NCBI GenBank assembly: GCA_964551305.1
Contig: CAZKBT010000012.1
Span: 1 to 58,242 of the forward strand
Reading direction: 5' to 3'
Source: JBAZDC01 sp041654595
GTDB lineage: Bacteria > Pseudomonadota > Gammaproteobacteria > Burkholderiales > Burkholderiaceae_B
DNA: 58,242 bases
Shown: one piece after another, positions 17,152-25,482 of the stretch
How the letters are laid out: every line of letters begins with the position of its first letter
How positions within the stretch are numbered: the stretch's first letter is position 1
Program-made: the position numbers and the translations under genes
The notes under the pieces: model-generated
Databases searched by the model: none
What the model was told of the DNA's origin: nothing
What the model saw: only the letters and a program-made list of their open reading frames with translations

Positions 17152-17829
17152 ATGCCGGCCATCACGCTGCTACCCACCCGGATGCCCGAAGCGCACCTGC
17201 GACACCTGGCGGGCCTGCTCGACGCGAAGGAGCGGAATCGGCTGGCGCGCCTGCGCAGGAGCGAGGACAAGCGCCGCTACATCGTGGCCCACGCCGGCTT
17301 GCGATGGCTGCTGGCCGAACGGCTGCGGGTCACGCCGTCATCCTTGCGTTTCGTCCGCGGCGAACACGGCAAGCCCGAGCTCGCCGATGCGCGCGTCCAC
17401 GGCGTGCATTTCAATCTTTCCCATGCTTCGGAACTGGCCGCCGTCGCCATCTGCGACCACCCGGTCGGCATCGATATCGAACACCTGGATGCGACGCTCG
17501 ATCCCGCCACGGCGGATCTCGTTTTCACGGAAGAGGAAAAACGGCGCTGCCGCACCCATGCCGATCACCTGCGGACATGGACGGCGAAGGAAGCCGTCGT
17601 CAAAGCCTGCGGACTGGGCATGAACTTGCCGCTGCGTCATTTCAGTGTCGGACTGTCAACAAATACGTTTCAGCCCATTACATGCCACGAACCCGTCGCT
17701 GACCTGGAAACACTGATGGTGACGAACTTCGACGCTTTACCGGGCTACTATGGGGGAATTAGCGTGCAAAGCGCGGCGAAACCCATCCTGATCCGTATCG
17801 TGGACCTGATCAAGGCGATACCCCCCTAA
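17152..17829 (+). CDS. 4'-phosphopantetheinyl transferase, Sfp type
   Basis: Transfers phosphopantetheine from CoA to the carrier-protein serines of the NRPS and the aryl carrier protein, switching the assembly line on (the EntD job). The 225-residue protein has the Sfp-type motifs: HFNLSHA at 86-92, VGIDIE at 105-110 with the Mg-binding Asp and Glu, and WTAKEAVVKACG at 143-154. Length and N-terminal domain agree with Sfp rather than the short AcpS type. It is the last gene of the Liv operon; the entE promoter lies between it and entE. Confidence 0.93.
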   Translation: MPAITLLPTRMPEAHLRHLAGLLDAKERNRLARLRRSEDKRRYIVAHAGLRWLLAERLRVTPSSLRFVRGEHGKPELADARVHGVHFNLSHASELAAVAICDHPVGIDIEHLDATLDPATADLVFTEEEKRRCRTHADHLRTWTAKEAVVKACGLGMNLPLRHFSVGLSTNTFQPITCHEPVADLETLMVTNFDALPGYYGGISVQSAAKPILIRIVDLIKAIPP

Positions 17830-17853
17830 GCTCCCAAGGAAGGCGCAAGCTTA

Positions 17854-17859
17854 TATAAT
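17854..17859 (+). promoter_or_regulatory. Likely -10 element of the entE promoter
   Basis: A perfect TATAAT lies 26 bp before the entE start, with transcription expected to begin inside the Fur-like site just downstream. No good -35 hexamer is seen at the 16-18 bp spacing, so an activator or extended recognition may be needed. Confidence 0.55.
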
Positions 17860-17875
17860 AAGAGTTCTCATTCTC
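17857..17875. promoter_or_regulatory. Candidate Fur box at the entE promoter
   Basis: Read on the minus strand, gagaatgagaactcttatt matches the Fur consensus at 13 of 19 positions. It overlaps the last bases of the TATAAT -10 and the expected start of transcription, the classic position for iron repression of the biosynthetic operon that follows (entE to entA). Confidence 0.65.
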
Positions 17876-17884
17876 ACCAAAACT

Positions 17885-19570
17885 ATGATTCCTGTTAGAC
17901 AAATCTGGCCCGACGGTCTCGCACAGCGCTACCGCGACGCGGGCTACTGGCGCGGCGAAACGTTCGGCGACTTTCTTCGGGAACGCGCGCAGCGCCATCC
18001 CGAACGACTGGCGGTCATCGACGGCGATACCCGCTGGACCTATGGGCAGCTCGACCAGCGCGTCAGCGACGTCGCCGCCGGACTGCTGGCCGCCGGGCTG
18101 CGGGCGGGCGATCGCGTCATCGTGCACCTGCCCAACATCGCCGAGTTCATCAGCGTGGTGTTCGGCCTGTTTCGCGCAGGCATGCTGCCGGTGTATGCCC
18201 TGCCCGCCCATCGCATCACCGAAGTCGCGCATTTTGCGGCAACCGCTCCCGCATCGGCCTACGTCACGGTCGATGAACACGCCGGTTTCGACTACCGGAC
18301 GCTGGCTCGCGCCTTGCAGGAAAAACAGTCCGGCGTAAAACACGTCGTTATCGTCGGCGCATCCCAGGAATTCACGTCCCTCGCCGACATCGAGGCGTTG
18401 GGCAAGAATGCAACCGTGCCCGCCAACGTGTCGCAGCCGTCGGACGCGGCCTTCCTCCAGATTTCGGGGGGCAGCACCGGCCTGTCCAAACTGATACCGC
18501 GCACGCACGACGACTATATCTATACCTTGCGCGAAAGCAACCGCATCTGCGGCGTGGGCCAGGACAGTGTGTTCCTGGGCGCGCTGCCCGTCGCCCACAA
18601 TTTCCCCATGAGCTCGCCGGGCATCTTCGGCGCCCTGTATGCGGGCGCGCGCGTGGTGCTCAGCCCGTCTCCCAGCCCCGAGGCCGCCTTCCCCTTGATA
18701 GAGCGCGAACGCGTCACGATAACGGGACTGGTGCCGCCGCTGCTGCTGGTCTGGCTGCAAGCCGCGCCGGCCACCCGCCATGACCTGTCCAGCCTGCGCG
18801 TACTCTTGGTGGGCGGCGCGAAGCTGATTCCCGAAATCGCGCGGCGGGTCAAACCGGCGCTGGGCGTGACCCTGCAACAAGTCTTCGGCATGGCCGAAGG
18901 CCTCGTGAACTACACCCGCCTGGACGATCCCGAAGACGTCATCATCAACACGCAAGGGCGCCCGATCAGTCCCGACGACGAAATCCTGATCGTGGACGAT
19001 CGCGGCAATCCCGTGCCCGAAGGCGAAAGCGGCTACCTGTTGACGCGCGGCCCTTACACCATACGCGCCTACCACAACAACGAGCAAGCCAATGCCCGGT
19101 CCTTCACCGAAGACGGCTACTATCGCACGGGCGATATCGTCCAGCGCACGCCCGGGGGCAACCTGATCGTCCAGGGCCGCGCCAACGACCACATCAACCG
19201 GGCCGGCGAAAAGATTTCCGCCGAGGAGATCGAGGATCACCTCCTGGCCCATCCCCAGGTCTTCGACGCGGCGGTCGTGTCCGTCCCCGACGAATACCTG
19301 GGCGAACGCAGCTGCGCCTTTATCATCCCCAAAGGCGAAAAGCCGAAATCAGCCGTCCTCAAGCAATGGATACGATCGCGCGGGCTGGCCGAGTTCAAAG
19401 TGCCCGACCAGATCGTGTTCGTCGATCGCTTCAGCCAGACCGCCGCCGGCAAAGTCAGCCGCAAAGAACTGCGCGCCGCTCTGCGCTCGCAGTTGGACGC
19501 CTCGCCAGAAAGCCGGGCAAGCACCGACGCCGATGCCCGCGCCGCGGCTGGAACGACCAAGGAAACCTAA
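17885..19570 (+). CDS. entE: 2,3-dihydroxybenzoate-AMP ligase
   Basis: Activates DHB as the acyl-adenylate and loads it onto the aryl carrier protein. The 561-residue protein has the ANL-superfamily motifs: phosphate loop SGGSTGLSK at 194-202, GALPVAHNFPMSSPG with His238-Asn239 (the pair that distinguishes DHB-specific DhbE/EntE), YYRTGD, GRANDHINRAGEKISAEEIE and the C-terminal catalytic Lys in TAAGKVSRKEL. About 25 residues longer than EntE at the Ala/Asp-rich C-terminus. First gene after a Fur-type promoter; the aryl carrier gene starts 1 bp after its stop. Confidence 0.95.
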   Translation: MIPVRQIWPDGLAQRYRDAGYWRGETFGDFLRERAQRHPERLAVIDGDTRWTYGQLDQRVSDVAAGLLAAGLRAGDRVIVHLPNIAEFISVVFGLFRAGMLPVYALPAHRITEVAHFAATAPASAYVTVDEHAGFDYRTLARALQEKQSGVKHVVIVGASQEFTSLADIEALGKNATVPANVSQPSDAAFLQISGGSTGLSKLIPRTHDDYIYTLRESNRICGVGQDSVFLGALPVAHNFPMSSPGIFGALYAGARVVLSPSPSPEAAFPLIERERVTITGLVPPLLLVWLQAAPATRHDLSSLRVLLVGGAKLIPEIARRVKPALGVTLQQVFGMAEGLVNYTRLDDPEDVIINTQGRPISPDDEILIVDDRGNPVPEGESGYLLTRGPYTIRAYHNNEQANARSFTEDGYYRTGDIVQRTPGGNLIVQGRANDHINRAGEKISAEEIEDHLLAHPQVFDAAVVSVPDEYLGERSCAFIIPKGEKPKSAVLKQWIRSRGLAEFKVPDQIVFVDRFSQTAAGKVSRKELRAALRSQLDASPESRASTDADARAAAGTTKET

Positions 19571-19571
19571 T

Positions 19572-19835
19572 ATGGCCACGATGCAAAATGACCAGTCCCT
19601 GACCTTGCAACGCCTGCGCGAAGACATCGCCCGCGTGCTGCACGAGGACCCCGACGAGATCGCCGACGACGACAATTTGATCGACCTGGGGCTGGACTCC
19701 ATCCGCGCCATGGCGCTGGTGACCCGCTGGCGCGAAAGCGGAGCGACGATCGAGTTTTCCGACCTCGCGGCCGGCACGACCCTGGCGCAGTGGTGGGCCA
19801 TCATCGAACGTTCCCTCGCCCCTGCCAAACCCTGA
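19572..19835 (+). CDS. Stand-alone aryl carrier protein
   Basis: An 87-residue carrier protein with the phosphopantetheine attachment site at Ser43 (LGLDSIRAMAL). The LDSIRAM form resembles the aryl carrier domain of EntB/DhbB rather than ordinary peptidyl carriers. It should receive DHB from EntE and present it to the condensation domain of EntF. In E. coli this domain is fused to isochorismatase; here the isochorismatase is a separate gene about 7.5 kb downstream. ATG 19572 was chosen next to the entE stop; the frame is open a little upstream. Confidence 0.9.
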   Translation: MATMQNDQSLTLQRLREDIARVLHEDPDEIADDDNLIDLGLDSIRAMALVTRWRESGATIEFSDLAAGTTLAQWWAIIERSLAPAKP

Positions 19836-19843
19836 TTTATCGC

Positions 19844-22800
19844 ATGGACCATCGCAGCTCCTTCTCATCCACGTCCGGAACCGCCCAACGCATTCCCGCC
19901 AACCTGACCGAGGCGCAGACGGGGCTGTGGTACGCGCAGCGCCTGGATCCCGCCAATCCGATTTTCAACACGGGGCACTACACGGAAATTCATGGCCGGC
20001 TGAACGTCGCGGCATTCGACGCCGCCGTGAACCAGGCCATGCGGGAAGCCGACAGCCTGTCCCTGCGGATGCTGGACCTGCCCGATGCGCCCATGCAGGT
20101 ACTGGATGAAGCGCTGCGTCCCCGCTTGCGTCATGTCGATCTGCGCCAGGACGATGACGCCTTCGAGCGCGCCCTGGCGGCGATGCGCCGGGACATGGCC
20201 ACGCCCATCGACCCCACCGCGGGCCCGCTGGCGTGCGAAATCCTTTTCATAGTGGCCGACGACCGCTATATCTGGTATCAACGCGTCCACCACCTGGCCA
20301 CGGACGGCTACGGCATGGCGCTGATCGAAGCCCGCGTCGCCCGCCTGTATGCCGCCTTGCTGGACGGCCGATCAGATGCGGGCGACTCTCTCGCGCCCTT
20401 CGAACAAGTGCAAGCCGAGGACCAGGCTTACCGGCTATCGCCCAAGCGCGACGACGACGCCGCCTATTGGCGCTCCCTGCTGGCTCCGCTGGAGCCGGCG
20501 GTCAGCCTGGCCGACGGCGCGCCGGTCACGTCCTCGTCTTTTCTGTACGCGACGCTCGAGCTGGAGCCCGGCTTCGTCTCGGCGCTACGCGACCTGGAGG
20601 CCCGATCCGACGTCAGTTGGCCCGACATCCTGACGGCATTGACGGCCGCCTACCTTGCCCGCCACACGCGCCAATCCGACATTGTCGTCGGCGTACCCTT
20701 CATGGGCCGGCTGGGCAGCGTCAGCGCCAGGGCGGCGGCGACGGTGATGAACGTATTGCCGCTGCCGGTCGCCGTCGATGAGCAAGCCGGGCTGGACGAT
20801 TACCTGATCGACGTCAGCCGCCGGCTGCGCAAAGCCCGGCGGCATGGACGCTACCGCAGCGAGCAGTTGAAGCGGGACCTGGGCTTGCTGGGCGGCCGGC
20901 GCCGCCTGCACGGTCCGCTGATCAATGTCCTGCCGTTCGATGCGGCGCAGACATTGAAGGGCCTGGACACCAAAGTACACGTGCTGGGAGCCGGCCCGGT
21001 CGATGACCTGACCATCACGTATCGCGCAGGGGCGGGCGGTCAACGTCTGCGGCTGGAGATCGAGGCCAATCCAGCGCTGTATGCGCATGGGCAGATCCAG
21101 GAACATCTGCCGCGGCTCAAATGCTTCCTGGAGCGCGCGGTCCGGGCCGACACGCTGTCTCAAGTCGCGACGCTGACCGACGCCGAGTACCGCCATTGGG
21201 TTTACGAGGTCAACGATACGGCGCGCGACATACCCGACACCACGCTTGCCGAGCTGATCGGCGAGGCCATGCTGGCGCATCCCCAGGCGATCGCCCTGAG
21301 CGATGGAACACGGCATCTGACCTATGACGAGCTGAACGAGCGCACGCGCCGGATCGCGCGCGCCCTGTACGACTTGGGCGTGCGCCGAGGCGATAGCGTG
21401 GCCGTCGCCATGCCGCGCGGCATCGAACTGACGCTGGCCTTGGTCGGCATAGTGCGCGCCGGAGCGGCATACCTGCCGCTCGACATACAGCATCCGCGCG
21501 AACGGCTGAACACGCTGCTGCAAATGGCGGCCCCTCGCGCCGCTCTTGTCACCCCCGATACGCTCGCCCTGCTGCCCGAAGGCGTAACACGCCTGGTCAT
21601 CGATGCCGGACGCAACTTGCCGGATGCATCGCCCGAGCTGCCTCGCGATCAGGCACCCACGCCCAAGGACGCGGCCTACATCCTGTTCACGTCGGGCTCC
21701 ACCGGCGCGCCCAAGGGCGTGGTGATCGAGCACGATGCCATCGTCAACCGGCTGCTCTGGATGAAAGAGCACTACGGCATCGACGCCGACGACCGGATAC
21801 TGCAAAAAACGCCGGTCACGTTCGACGTGTCAGTATGGGAATTTTTCCTGCCGCTGATCAGCGGCGCGACGCTGGTCATGGCGCCGGTGAGGCCGGAGCT
21901 CACCATCCAGCAGCCGATCGCACCCTTGAGGCCACCGAGGATCCCCGGCACCAGCAGGCGCCCGGTCCAGCCCGGCGGGATGCGCCGGNNNNNNNNNNTG
22001 ACCAGCGGCGCGACGCTGGTCATGGCGCCGCCCGAATCGCACAAGGACCCCGCCTGGCTCGCCGACATCCTGCGCGAACAGGCCGTTACCACCCTGCATT
22101 TCGTTCCCTCCATGCTGGCGATCTTCCTGGAAGAGCCGCGTTGCCGGGACCTGAAACCGGCGCGCGTATTCTGCAGCGGCGAAGAATTACCCGCCGCCCT
22201 GCGCGATTTGTTTCATCAGCGCTTGCCGCACACTGAATTGCACAATCTGTACGGCCCGACCGAAGCGGCCGTGGACGTCAGCTACTGGCCGGCGTCGAAA
22301 ACCGACGCCTCGCAACCCGTGCCCATCGGCTTTCCCGTCTGGAACACCGCCCTTTATGTCCTGGACGAGCTCCTGCGGCCCGTGCCGCCCGGCATTGCCG
22401 GCCATCTCTACTTGGCGGGCCGCCAACTGGCGCGCGGCTATCTGGGCCGCCCGGACCTGACCGAAGAGCGCTTCGTGCCCAATCCCTTCGACGCCGCGAG
22501 CCCCCGCATGTATGCGACCGGTGACCTGGCGCGTTGGCGCGACGACGGCGCCGTCGTCTTCCTTGGGCGCTCGGACCACCAAATCAAACTACGCGGACAA
22601 CGACTGGAGCTAGGCGAGATCGAAGCAGTCATCGCCCATGCGCCCGGCGTGGCGCGGGTAGCCGTCATCGCCCGGCAAGATCGGCCAGGCGACACCCGCC
22701 TGGTCGCCTACGCGGTCGCGCACGATGCAAGCGCCGCGGACACGCATGCCCTTCTGGCCCATGCGGAAAAGCTGCTGCCCGATTACATGGTGCCGTCCGC

Positions 22801-23980
22801 CGTCGTCTGGCTGGACGAACTGCCCGTGACCAGCAACGGCAAGCTGGACCGCAAGGCGCTGCCCGCGCCCGCGCTCTCGACGCAAGCGTCGCGGACGGCC
22901 GACACGCCAACCGAACGGTACATTGCCGATCTGTTCCAGGACGTCCTGCAACTGGAACGACAGCCGGGGGCGGATGACGATTTCTTCGAGCTGGGCGGCC
23001 ATTCCCTGCTCGCCGCCAAAATGGCGGCGCGGATACGCCAGAATCGGCAACCGGCCTTTTCTCTCGGCGCGATCTTCGAGCATGCCACCGTCAGCAGGCT
23101 GGCGGCCTACGTCGACGACGCCTCGGCGACCAATCCGGACGGCTCCAGCGCGAACGGCTTCGGCTCCGTGGTCACGCTCAAAGCCGGCGACAAAGACAAG
23201 AACGCCTTGTTCTGCATCCATCCGGCAGGCGGCATCAGTTGGTGCTACGGTACCCTGGCCCGCGCCATGGAACCGGGCCGAACGGTCTACGGTTTGCAGG
23301 CCCCCGGCCTGCACCCGCACCTGCGCGAAGGCACGAATACCCTGGATTCGATGGCCCAGGCTTACGTGGATACACTGTTGCAACTCCAGGAACACGGCCC
23401 CTATCACTTGGCGGGTTGGTCGGTCGGCGGCATCATCGCCCAGGCCATGGCGGCCGAGCTTCAGCGCCGCGGCCTGCAAGTGGGCGTCCTGGCCATGCTG
23501 GATGCCTACCCCAGCGACTGCTGGCGCGACCAGCCCGAGCCGCCGCCGGAATCCGTCTACAAGGCCCTGCTTCACATCGCGGGACACGATCCCGAGCAAT
23601 TGCCGGACGTGCCGCTGACTCGCGACGGCGTCATCGGCTTCCTGAGGGCCACTGGGCATCCCCTGGGCGAATTGCCGGATGCCATGCTCGAAGGCGTCTT
23701 TCACGTCGTGGGGCATAACAATCGCCTCGTACGCCGGCACCGCCACGCCCGCTACGATGGGCCGGCGCTGTATTTTCGGGCCGCCCTCGACCATATCGGC
23801 GAAAACCTGTCTCCGCAACAATGGGAGCCTTACGTAGGCGCCCTCGAAGTACACCACATTCCCAGCCTTCATGCCCATTTGACCGGCCCGGAAGCAACGG
23901 CGCGCATTGCGCCCGTCCTCAACGGCAGACTGGGCCGGTCGGACGCATCCTGCGCCCTTCCCGCCGAAACGCATCCATGA
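19844..23980 (+). CDS. entF: Single-module NRPS (C-A-T-TE), EntF-like, serine-activating
   Basis: Condenses DHB with serine and, by its thioesterase, oligomerises and releases the product. Domains in order: condensation (about 10-440, HHLATDG near 148), adenylation (about 460-980, FTSGSTGAPKG near 616), thiolation (LGGHSLLA, Ser near 1053) and thioesterase (GWSVGG, Ser near 1192; MLDAYP and a late His). By alignment with GrsA the pocket residues read D-V-W-H-F-S-L-V-D-K, the EntF serine code. The gene as given holds 48 extra codons (21886-22029) around an N gap that look like a scaffolding error; without them it is about 1330 residues, close to EntF. Starts 8 bp after the aryl carrier stop. 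Confidence 0.93.
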   Translation: MDHRSSFSSTSGTAQRIPANLTEAQTGLWYAQRLDPANPIFNTGHYTEIHGRLNVAAFDAAVNQAMREADSLSLRMLDLPDAPMQVLDEALRPRLRHVDLRQDDDAFERALAAMRRDMATPIDPTAGPLACEILFIVADDRYIWYQRVHHLATDGYGMALIEARVARLYAALLDGRSDAGDSLAPFEQVQAEDQAYRLSPKRDDDAAYWRSLLAPLEPAVSLADGAPVTSSSFLYATLELEPGFVSALRDLEARSDVSWPDILTALTAAYLARHTRQSDIVVGVPFMGRLGSVSARAAATVMNVLPLPVAVDEQAGLDDYLIDVSRRLRKARRHGRYRSEQLKRDLGLLGGRRRLHGPLINVLPFDAAQTLKGLDTKVHVLGAGPVDDLTITYRAGAGGQRLRLEIEANPALYAHGQIQEHLPRLKCFLERAVRADTLSQVATLTDAEYRHWVYEVNDTARDIPDTTLAELIGEAMLAHPQAIALSDGTRHLTYDELNERTRRIARALYDLGVRRGDSVAVAMPRGIELTLALVGIVRAGAAYLPLDIQHPRERLNTLLQMAAPRAALVTPDTLALLPEGVTRLVIDAGRNLPDASPELPRDQAPTPKDAAYILFTSGSTGAPKGVVIEHDAIVNRLLWMKEHYGIDADDRILQKTPVTFDVSVWEFFLPLISGATLVMAPVRPELTIQQPIAPLRPPRIPGTSRRPVQPGGMRRXXXXTSGATLVMAPPESHKDPAWLADILREQAVTTLHFVPSMLAIFLEEPRCRDLKPARVFCSGEELPAALRDLFHQRLPHTELHNLYGPTEAAVDVSYWPASKTDASQPVPIGFPVWNTALYVLDELLRPVPPGIAGHLYLAGRQLARGYLGRPDLTEERFVPNPFDAASPRMYATGDLARWRDDGAVVFLGRSDHQIKLRGQRLELGEIEAVIAHAPGVARVAVIARQDRPGDTRLVAYAVAHDASAADTHALLAHAEKLLPDYMVPSAVVWLDELPVTSNGKLDRKALPAPALSTQASRTADTPTERYIADLFQDVLQLERQPGADDDFFELGGHSLLAAKMAARIRQNRQPAFSLGAIFEHATVSRLAAYVDDASATNPDGSSANGFGSVVTLKAGDKDKNALFCIHPAGGISWCYGTLARAMEPGRTVYGLQAPGLHPHLREGTNTLDSMAQAYVDTLLQLQEHGPYHLAGWSVGGIIAQAMAAELQRRGLQVGVLAMLDAYPSDCWRDQPEPPPESVYKALLHIAGHDPEQLPDVPLTRDGVIGFLRATGHPLGELPDAMLEGVFHVVGHNNRLVRRHRHARYDGPALYFRAALDHIGENLSPQQWEPYVGALEVHHIPSLHAHLTGPEATARIAPVLNGRLGRSDASCALPAETHP
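21886..22029. other. Suspected assembly artefact inside entF (N gap with flanking duplication)
   Basis: Ten Ns (21989-21998) are preceded by about 103 bp that do not fit an adenylation domain and followed by a 31-bp near-copy (21999-22029) of 21855-21885 with one mismatch. Removing the 144 bp gives the continuous, conserved reading PLISGATLVMAPPESHKDP. The 103-bp piece read on the minus strand resembles a hydrophobic segment of a membrane protein and probably comes from elsewhere in the genome. Confidence 0.85.
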
Positions 23981-24056
23981 GAATCCGTACCAAGCCCATG
24001 TCCTGTTGAATACCCTCGATGACCACACAGCCTGATTCAGACAAAAGGAAACACTC

Positions 24057-25472
24057 ATGACATCCAACTATCTCGCCGCCGCCAAGACCGGAACCTCGGT
24101 CCTGAAGCGAATGGGTTTTACGCTGGCGACGCTGTCGCTGTCGCTGTCGGTATCGCTGGCTTACGCCGCGCCCGTGTTCGAGCAGCTCGACGCCGACTAC
24201 GGCGGCCGCGTCATGGTCACGAGCGGGCAGTCGCTGCCGGGCAGCGACATCACCATCAAAGGCAGCGGCTTCAAGCCCGGCCAGGAAATCACCCTCATCA
24301 ATAACGGCACCGTCCTCAATCCCAAGGGCGCTTACGTCGCCGACGACAAGGGCGAATTCGAAGCAAGCTTGACGCTGCCCAAGACGGCCGAGCCCGGCAC
24401 GCACCCCGTCGTCGTCCAGGCCAGCAAGCCTTACTTCGCCGCCGTGGCGGACCTGAAGGTCTCGCCGGACGTGCCTCTGTCGGGCCAGGACGCCTTCGAC
24501 GCGGCCGCGAACAAGCTGGTCCAGGGCGTTTACCAAAGCGCCTATAGCCCCAAGAACGACCAGATCTTCGTATCGAGCGCCGTGGGACGCCCGCCGGTCA
24601 AAGAATCCCACATCGTCAAAGTCAATGCCAAGACACTGGCGATCGAAGCCAACGTAGCTCCCGCGGCGGACGCCTCGAACAACGACGGACGACTGATGGC
24701 GGTATACGGTGTGGCCGTGGACGACGCCAACGACACCGTATGGTTCACCAACACGCGCCAGAATACCGTGGCCGTCTACAAGCAATCGGACTTGTCCCTT
24801 GTCAAGCAATTCGACGCCGGCCTGACGCCGCATAGCCGCGACGTTCTCATCGACGAAAAACACGGCAAGGCCTATGTCGCAACACCTTTCGAAGCGCAAA
24901 TCGTCATCATCGACACGAAGACGCTGGAGCAGGTCAAGAATCTGGCAATCGACTCCAGCAAGCGCGGCAGCAAATTCGGCAGTTTCAGCATGGCCCTCGA
25001 TCGCGACACGGACAAGCTCTATGTCGTAAGCGGCCAATCGGCGGAGATCGCCATCATCGACACAAAGACGGAAACCGTGGAAAAGGTCTTTCCCGTGCAA
25101 GGAGCGCGCTTCGCCACCGGCATCGCATTCGACCCCAAAACCAAGCGCTTGTTCGTAAGCGCCCAAGGCAGTGACAACCTGCTGATCGTCGACTCGGCTT
25201 CCGGCGAGACCCTGCATAACGTCGCCGTGGGCGCGGGCGCCCTGAGCGTGGCCTTCGATCCCGTCAGCGATAAAGCGTATGTCGCCAATCGCGGCGCGGG
25301 CACGGTGACCGTGGTCGATCCGCAAGGCAAGATCGTCGCCAATCTGGATGGCGGCACCTTCCCCAACCATGTGGCTGTCGATGGCAAAGGCAACGTCTAC
25401 GTCATCAATAAGTCGCGCGGCAAGGACGACCCGAAGGGCGATCGCATCAGCCGCATCGCGCTGAAGCAGTAA
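24057..25472 (+). CDS. YncE-like periplasmic beta-propeller protein with N-terminal Ig-like domain
   Basis: A 471-residue exported protein; signal peptide to about residue 37 (SVSLAYA). Residues about 60-130 form an Ig-like module (SGQSLPGSDITIKGSGFKPGQEITLI). From about 150 there are seven YVTN-type repeats such as KAYVATPFEAQIVIIDTKTLEQV and KRLFVSAQGSDNLLIVDSASGE, ending FPNHVAVDGKGNVYVINKSRG, close to the end of E. coli YncE. YncE is iron-repressed in E. coli but its role is unclear. The extra N-terminal domain is absent from E. coli YncE. It sits between entF and the cytochrome b561 gene with an aaaggaaacactc ribosome-binding region. Confidence 0.85.
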   Translation: MTSNYLAAAKTGTSVLKRMGFTLATLSLSLSVSLAYAAPVFEQLDADYGGRVMVTSGQSLPGSDITIKGSGFKPGQEITLINNGTVLNPKGAYVADDKGEFEASLTLPKTAEPGTHPVVVQASKPYFAAVADLKVSPDVPLSGQDAFDAAANKLVQGVYQSAYSPKNDQIFVSSAVGRPPVKESHIVKVNAKTLAIEANVAPAADASNNDGRLMAVYGVAVDDANDTVWFTNTRQNTVAVYKQSDLSLVKQFDAGLTPHSRDVLIDEKHGKAYVATPFEAQIVIIDTKTLEQVKNLAIDSSKRGSKFGSFSMALDRDTDKLYVVSGQSAEIAIIDTKTETVEKVFPVQGARFATGIAFDPKTKRLFVSAQGSDNLLIVDSASGETLHNVAVGAGALSVAFDPVSDKAYVANRGAGTVTVVDPQGKIVANLDGGTFPNHVAVDGKGNVYVINKSRGKDDPKGDRISRIALKQ

Positions 25473-25482
25473 GGACTCAGGC

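Noticed and set aside
21886..21988. Extra segment in the NRPS as a genuine inserted subdomain
   Set aside because: Flanked by Ns and a duplicated 31-bp piece; removing it restores a normal adenylation domain.
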